This document shows, in pieces, positions 58,436 to 64,000 of a DNA stretch of 64,000 nucleotides. Where the stretch lies: NCBI GenBank assembly GCA_038363925.1, contig JAQQWL010000002.1:1488001-1552000 (forward strand). The letters run 5' to 3'. Numbering within the stretch: the first letter of the stretch is position 1; each line of letters starts with the position of its first letter. Both the position numbers and the translations under genes were made by a program. This stretch comes from Apiospora phragmitis. Its lineage: Eukaryota; Ascomycota; Sordariomycetes; Amphisphaeriales; Apiosporaceae. The notes below the pieces were generated by a model, which was not told the DNA's origin, ran no database searches, and was given only the letters and a program-made list of their open reading frames with translations.

Positions 58436-58898
58436 ATGCCGCCCGCAGCAGGCAGTCATGAGAGCGAGAAGCAAGCCGCCGCCCAACAAGCCGTGGACAT
58501 TCTACACGAGATCTCCACGATCCTGGTAAGGTCTTCCCCAAGCGTTCTTCTATTCAATGAATGGATAGAGGGTGACCCGCCTGAAGAAAATAGTTGTTGC
58601 TTACTACATGTTCATTGGGTGTATGCAGAACTGTCATCTGGACCGTAGAACGCTGTCCTGCTGCATCTCCATGATTGAGAACGGGGTCAACCCAGAAGCG
58701 CTTGCAGTAAGTGGTGTTATTCCCTCTTGGCACTTCTACGCTCTACCTGTCCTGCATATATAAATTCCAGGAAGGCGACTGGGATACAGAGCTGACCTCG
58801 CCTTTGCACCTTAGGCCGAGTAGTAATTTCTGCGCAAGGAGGCCCAGAAGGAGAAGTTCAAGGTCCAAGACGTGGACCGGGACGCTCGGGCCGGATGA
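58436..58898 (+). CDS. MZT1: Mzt1/MOZART1 gamma-tubulin-complex protein, last exon disrupted
   Basis: Small protein that binds GCP/Spc97-type subunits and activates gamma-tubulin complexes at spindle poles (known family). Exon 1 (58436-58525) gives [20 protein letters not shown] and [10 protein letters not shown]. An intron at 58526-58628 (GTAAGG) follows. Exon 2 (58629-58706) gives [20 protein letters not shown] then NPEALA. After the second intron (58707-58814, TTAG acceptor) the expected VIKELRKEAQ should follow. The sequence instead reads Ala-Glu, then TAG TAA, then [20 protein letters not shown] ending RAG and TGA at 58896-58898 in the same frame. So the family tail is present but a few bases around 58818-58829 are wrong or the acceptor differs. 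Expected intact length is about 80 aa. Confidence 0.82.
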
Positions 58899-60382
58899 GG
58901 GAAATCAACCAACTGTCGAAGAAGAGGCTTTCTCCGGAGGCGGCTTTTACAAACATCTTGTTTCATGACTTCTACGATGGATCGATGGCGGGTTTCTTGC
59001 CGGCGTTTTCTTTTTTACGGTGTCTGTCACTTTTGGTAACGGCGTTTTCCGGAGGGGATACATGATCATTCGATGGTAGCATGATGGGAAACGGTATGAC
59101 TTCCGACTTCGGTCGGTTAAGCATAAACCACAAGTAGCTTGCGTAACGTCGTTTCGTTCTATCCAGCCTGCATATTCGGCCGAAACACTACATATAAGGT
59201 ACGCAGATGGAGATCTTGCTGTTCCACCGTGGTTTATGTACTGTAGTAGTACATCTGTTCGTGCAGGCTAGCAGATCTGTGCAAGCCAGAGCGATCTCAT
59301 CGTGCCGAGAGCGAGAAAGGTAGCGGGTATCGATCCGATAGGGGCTTGCTCATTCTCTGTATGTGATAGTCGTTCTTTCTGGAGAATGCCGAATAGACTG
59401 CCAGGATCTTGCTTGCTTGCTATGCGTCCATCCGTCCCTATCCTCTTCTTCGGTCGTTTCGGTCTTGGGGTGAATTCTCCGTTCAAGCATGACGACCATG
59501 TAAGCAGGCGTCACACACTTCGCCCGCGTTGAGCACCAACACCGAGCACAGGCAGAAGCACTGGCAATGATGTCGCTGCAGTCGGCAATCAGCGGTCCCT
59601 TTTTCGCTCTCGCCCAGGAGGGAATTATGGGGGCCTTGAGCTCCTGGACCGACGGGCTGATCGGAAATGGCAATAGGGGAAGTGATGGTGTGGTGATGAG
59701 GGGATGGTTCAGCCATCGCGCGTGAATGTTGTCTTGGGGTGTAGTTCTTCTCTAGCGAAAGGAATTTTTCGCAATAATATGAAGGGAGAGACGGTGAGGT
59801 TGTGCATGTATGGGTAGGCAATTGGAAATGGTGATGTGAACCCTGATGCTTCACTGCTTATGACTCCAACATTTGCCTGGTTTGCCATGTATTGTTGGCC
59901 TCAATCTGAACAGCGGATTGAGTAAAGCTTAGTCAATCAACCCTTAGGGGGTTCATACCACTGCAAACACCAAGTGATGTTGATATGAAGTAAAGCATAC
60001 TCTGTATTCACTAGAAGGTACGTCTGAGGAGATGTTCGGAACCAAGCGCCCTTGCCCGCCTCGTTGCTTCTCGAGGTGCCATCCTGACGATGCTATCAAA
60101 GGTGCTAATCGTTGGGGATTGTCCCCAGGGCATGCTCGTCTATTGATGAGGTTAGATGAGATACTTCCAGTCTCGTGTTGCCCTGCTGCCTAAGGCCAAT
60201 TTCGTAGATGTCCGTCTCATTCGTATCTCCTTTGCGCCCAACAGACTCCGGAGCATGCAAAACCTTAATCCCAGTAAACAGTTATGCCAAGACCAAATAG
60301 ACTCGCTGATGCATTCCAATGCGCCCGACACCGTTCCCCATTACCATGCTCTTCTCTTGATCGTTTCGTCTACCTAATAGTA
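58899..60382. other. gene-poor convergent region
   Basis: About 1.5 kb between the convergent ends of MZT1 and the CHY-RING gene. Minus-strand frames near 59268-59854 are short and lack domains. No gene is supported. Confidence 0.55.
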
Positions 60383-62506
60383 CTATCGATGCCCGAAAAG
60401 GCTGATTTCTTCTTCGTCATCTTCGTCGTCGTCATCCTCCATCTCATCGTCCACGGAGGACGTGGATTCGCCATCAGACTCGGATTCGCCATCCTGGCCC
60501 TCATTGGATTTTATACTCCGGGGTACCCAACTCCAAAATCCTATAAAATCTCCGGCTTCATCGTCGGACTCGTCCGCGCTCGCTTGGTGCGTCCCCGGGC
60601 GCATGGGGCGCTCAACAGCGTGGGAGGGGGAAACCGACCTCACCAGTCTTTCCTGCAGCACGAATGAGCCAAGGTCACGGGGGTCTGTACCGGAGTTATC
60701 AACGCCATGGTCTAAGAGGTTTGAAGAGTGCCGCCGCCTCCTTGGGATATCGCGGGGAGCCAAGGTTTGGGTCATGCTGGTAGGCGGATTATCGCTTTGA
60801 GGTTGTTCTGTAGATTGGGGTGTCGTTATATCGGCACCGCCCGTCAAGCCTTGTGCACTGTCAACCCCTAATATTTGGAGCTCCGATGTGTTATAAGAAC
60901 GGCATACAGCGCATTTCAAGCCGAGCCAATGATATTCGGTTGTCGTCCTCGCAGAGCAGTCGTTACATAGCACAACAGCTCGCGTATCCTGGAATTTCTC
61001 GGGCATTGGCTGCATCTGGATGGCTATATCCAGGTTCCGGAACTGCGTTTCCATATTGACGACACTCTTGCTGCATATTGGGCACTTGTATGCCGTTCTG
61101 ATATGCTCTTCGTAGCAGCCTCGATGCATTGCGTGCCCACATCTCATGAAGCACACAGGCTTGGGCGAATTGAACATGTAGTCGCTACAGATCGGGCAGT
61201 CGCAATCTAAAGACCTCTCTATGCACCTGTGGTCATTTTCGAGATTGATTGCCAAGCAAGCACAACATTTCTGCAAATCCAATCAGTCGAAGCCTATGTG
61301 GATTTCCGGCCCAGCACTTACCTTGCAATGGAAGAAGTCTTTCCCAAGACCTCGACCAATCCTGCAGATGCCGCAATCGCCACAATGGTAGATGGACTTG
61401 TCCGGGTCATTGTTCCATAGCTTACAGGTCGAGCAGTAGTACAAGGCAGCGGACTCGGCGCAAACTATGCAGACTTCGCCAGCTTTTTGAGCTGTCCCAC
61501 AGAACATGCAGAGCATGTTTTTGGTATCCTTGGCAATCATCTCATGGTCTTCGTCTTTGTCGTGGCAGAATCTGCATACGTACCACCGACTACATGTAGA
61601 ACATTGCGATTTCACGTTTCTCTTGTAATGCTCGCATCCAAGTGGCCGGTATGGCGAGTCGCTGTCCTCGCCTGGTTTTAGCGGAGCGAACGTAGCCTTA
61701 ACATCTGACTTCGTGAGAGTAAATTTTTCCGTGGCCCGCGTTTCGCCGACGTTGCCTTGCCAAAATTTGAACGAGTCTAGCATTCCTTGTGGTGATTGTG
61801 TCTGCTCCCAGCTCACTCCGCTCGAAGGAGTAAACGGCCGAGTTGCCTGAGTAACGATTTGCGACTTGGTATAGCCTTCCATTAACAGCTCGTGCATTAG
61901 ACGTGCTCGTTCCGGTGCAGGTATGCTTTTTCTCTGAATCTCCAATATGCGTCTCCTTAGAGCACCCATGCCATCGTGTTCTGGTAGGGGCTTCCGCGGG
62001 ATCGGTGTGGCCGATGGCACCGTAGTAGCTTCTCCGGATGGTGAAGGGCCTAGAGTATTGGCATTCGAAGCTGGCGAACGCCCTTGATTAGATGGTTCGG
62101 TGTTAGGAGGTGGCAAATTTTGCTGTGAGCCCATGGCTGCAATAGCCTGGAGGGAGTCTGACGCCACATTGTGAGATGTGGTCGGCACATGCTGCCGTCG
62201 ATATCCAGTCGAGTCGAATGCTTCGCTGTCCATGTTGGGGGTTATGGAGCTTCGTGACGAAGGTGGCTGTGAGGCACTATCGTCCCCGTCATCTCTAAAG
62301 TATGAATCCTCCTCTGTTTCTGAAATCACATCCTCCTGGCTGGATGGCCGTGTTGTATCCTTGCGGCACTGGTTGGGGGATGTACGTGGTTCGGGCTCGC
62401 TGGAGAGACTCGAGAAGGAGAAGCGTCGAACTTGTCGCAGGGCCGGGGCGATGATGAAGTCGTTTACCATAGACGACATTGCAGGGCCAGGGCGGCGTGC
62501 AGCCAA
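60383..62506 (-). CDS. CHY/CTCHY zinc-finger RING E3 ubiquitin ligase (RCHY1/Pirh2 family)
   Basis: Predicted E3 ligase of 690 aa, intact across one short intron (61271-61321, GTAAGT donor). The start at 62506 is followed by a long disordered, Ser/Pro-rich N-terminal part (residues 1-285) carrying RPGPAMSSMVND and the helical ALRRRILEIQRKSIPAPERA. The CHY finger starts at GCEHYKR (about 290) with CSTCSRWYVCRFCHDKDEDH. The CTCHY finger follows (YYCSTCKLWNNDPDKSIYHC, CGDCGICRIG, then FFHCK/KCCACLA). A RING domain lies at about 418-462 (CDCPICSDYMFNSPKPVCFM, RCGHAMHRGCYEEHI, CPICSK). A zinc ribbon is near 495-525 (LCNDCSARTTTEYHWLGLKC). The tail is acidic (DDEMEDDDDEDDEEE). Substrates are unknown. 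An in-frame alternative start is MSSMVND, 9 codons downstream. Confidence 0.9.
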
Positions 62507-63263
62507 GCAGCAGCTGGGACGGCGGGCAGCAGCGGGCAGCTCGGCAGTCGACTGGAGGGGTTGGGGAATGTGACTTTATGCAAGGTCGGACGAAATGGTC
62601 GAAGTGGAAAGTGGGTAGGTTAGGTCGTCACGCCATGCAACTGAATGTAGTCGGATTGGGGTGAGGAAGAAAAAGATATATCCAGGTAAGACAAGACTTA
62701 AATAATAATACTCGGCTTCCTTCTGGCTGCCCATACACGGTATCAGGCACTGGGATATCTGCTGGCATGTGAATGCATGGTCGTGTGATGTTTTAAGGGC
62801 AAAACCGAAAGAACATTAAAGTATTGGTGTATGGTCTTAAGGAGTCCGGTCGATTGAAGAACGATCCCGGTTGACGATGACATGTTGCGTGGGGACCGAT
62901 TGCTCGATTCGTACGGTACTTTAGGGGATGTGCTACGACACCACTGGGAGTGACTGGGCACCTCTAACAATAATGGCGCTAGACTCGGCGCTAGAAGCCC
63001 ATGAGGCATGGAGCATCTCCAGTGGCTGGATTCGTTCGTATCCGAGCCAGAGGAAAAGCTTGGTGTTCTATTCTCGTGTGCCGTCAAAGCAAATTGCACA
63101 ACAGCCCCAATACGGCATCCCTACTTACCACATCAGTAGACGATTGGCTAGGTGCTTGAATGTGTCTGAGCCTGAGTATCAGCCGTTAGGGACATCACAC
63201 TTCTCATATTCTATCCCTTTAGCACGACACGGCCCGCACCTTTGACGGCCATACCATCACATC
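62507..63263. promoter_or_regulatory. divergent promoter, CHY-RING / LYR gene
   Basis: A 757-bp interval lies between divergent start codons. No named motif is recognised. Confidence 0.5.
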
Positions 63264-63722
63264 ATGGCAAACCTCGAGGTCATCCATGCCTACCGTCACC
63301 TTTACAGAGGACTGTTGCATGCGGTGCAGTTTTCCAAACCCGCCCGCTATGTAGCCCGCCGTCAGCTCCGAACTGCCTTCGAAGAGGATGAGGCTGTCTT
63401 CAACCCTCAAGGGGTAGCAAGAACTATAGCTTTTCTGGATGCAGCTGCCAGGTCCCGAGGTCCTGAACATAAAGTGCTCAAGAACCTCCTGATAATCGCC
63501 TACTACCGGGTTCACGGCCACGCCCCGCTCTGGAGGCATATGAAGCTCAACACGGAGTCAAGGAAAAAGGAGTGAGGAAACATAACCCCCGGGACTCCAG
63601 CTGGACTTTTACTGACCAAGTGTAGAACCGAGTTTGCGAGGCACGTCCGTGAAACGGCTTACAAGCATTACGACATGACGATTGCTATGCTAAATAAATC
63701 CATGGGTCTTTGCTTGCGGTAA
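63264..63722 (+). CDS. LYR-motif protein, DUF1763-like, two exons
   Basis: Small basic protein of 134 aa. Exon 1 (63264-63571) reads MANLEVIHAYRHLYRGLLHA, with the L-Y-R core near residues 13-15, followed by VQFSKPARYVARRQLRTAFE. Such LYR proteins bind the mitochondrial acyl carrier protein and assist Fe-S, respiratory-complex or mitoribosome assembly (family knowledge); this fungal subgroup has no assigned role that I know. The intron at 63572-63625 has a GTGAGG donor, a perfect TACTGAC branch point and a TAG acceptor. Exon 2 adds TEFARHVRETAYKHYDMTIA and MLNKSMGLCLR, then TAA at 63720. Reading straight through the intron would end the protein at 63575 and lose this conserved-looking tail. 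No correction is needed. It is divergent from the CHY-RING gene. Confidence 0.8.
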
Positions 63723-64000
63723 TAGGCGTGTATATCCATCCACGGCCGCTTTCAGACAGCGGCTATACAGGAAGTTCATGTGTCATTGAGAGCCTCACCT
63801 TTTGTCAATTTGGGCAAACGAGTCAAACCCCCGCCTACGAACTCGCAGATCTGCTTGTGCGGATAGACCCGCGGGACGCAAAAGTGAGACTCTTGTGTGC
63901 AGGTATGCGCCGCCCTGAAAGCTGAAGCTGGCCTCGAACATCATTGCTGCGAGACCCAATGAGCCTGTACACAGGCCAAGAATACCATACCAATCATTTC
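63723..64000. other. right-end flank
   Basis: The 278 bases after the LYR gene show no supported gene. Sequence around 63,840-63,925 could be the edge of a gene that continues beyond the window, but I cannot show this. Confidence 0.4.

Noticed and set aside
59268..59854. Minus-strand frames between MZT1 and the CHY-RING gene
   Set aside because: Short, overlapping each other, with no domain and no splice signals that extend them.
1..64000. tRNA, rRNA, CRISPR arrays, insertion sequences, prophage
   Set aside because: I looked for T-loop-like GTTCGANTC boxes, repeated spacers, and transposase or reverse-transcriptase motifs and found none that held up. A tRNAscan or Rfam search was not possible.

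Overview
The window reads as nuclear DNA of a filamentous ascomycete (Pezizomycotina, most likely Sordariomycetes; I do not name an order). The reasons are short introns, mostly 50-120 nt, with GT donors and CTAAC/CTGAC-like branch points, pyrimidine-rich leaders, and families typical of that group: a NUC-2/Pho81 phosphate regulator, a 'gastric mucin-like' protein, a fungal rhodopsin-type 7TM protein, a Cue5-like protein and a DUF1763-like LYR protein. I see no rRNA, tRNA, CRISPR array, plasmid or prophage features, and no intact transposon.

Layout. 1-4147: no supported gene. 4148-8658: divergent pair of CTF4 (minus) and a WD40 protein (plus). 8659-12466: gene-poor. 12467-21043: gastric mucin-like protein (plus), CUE5-like adaptor (minus) and DHX35-type DEAH helicase (plus). 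21044-23858: gene-poor. 23859-26154: single-pass membrane protein with a His-rich N-terminus. 26155-32508: 6.35-kb gene desert. 32509-36596: Thr-rich mucin-type membrane protein (plus) and a 7TM rhodopsin-domain protein (minus). 36597-39505: gene-poor. 39506-49491: a dense block with a PITH protein, a four-TM membrane protein, COA1, mitoribosomal uL3m, a JLP2/CCDC25 homolog and NUC-2. 49492-53169: mostly gene-poor, with one small membrane protein. 53170-63722: RRN6, SPC25, MZT1, a CHY/RING ubiquitin ligase and an LYR protein.

The content is housekeeping. It covers replisome and cohesion (CTF4), kinetochore and spindle (SPC25, MZT1), Pol I initiation (RRN6), RNA helicase (DHX35), mitochondrial biogenesis (COA1, uL3m, LYR protein), phosphate sensing (NUC-2), ubiquitin handling (CUE5-like, CHY-RING) and surface proteins. 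Gene pairs are often divergent from 0.45-0.76-kb shared promoters.

The dominant anomaly is technical. Most multi-exon or long conserved genes can be read through only by allowing one or more single-base indels, usually in or beside short homopolymers, even though the surrounding protein is well conserved. I counted roughly 28 such sites and give them gene by gene. This points to an unpolished assembly rather than pseudogenes. Lengths quoted as 'reconstructed' assume those corrections. The most interesting biological candidates are a possible 1-nt micro-exon in the JLP2 homolog, a NUC-2 start codon split by an intron, a broken or mis-spliced MZT1 last exon, and two unusual membrane proteins flanking the large desert. 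I found no clear previously undescribed system.
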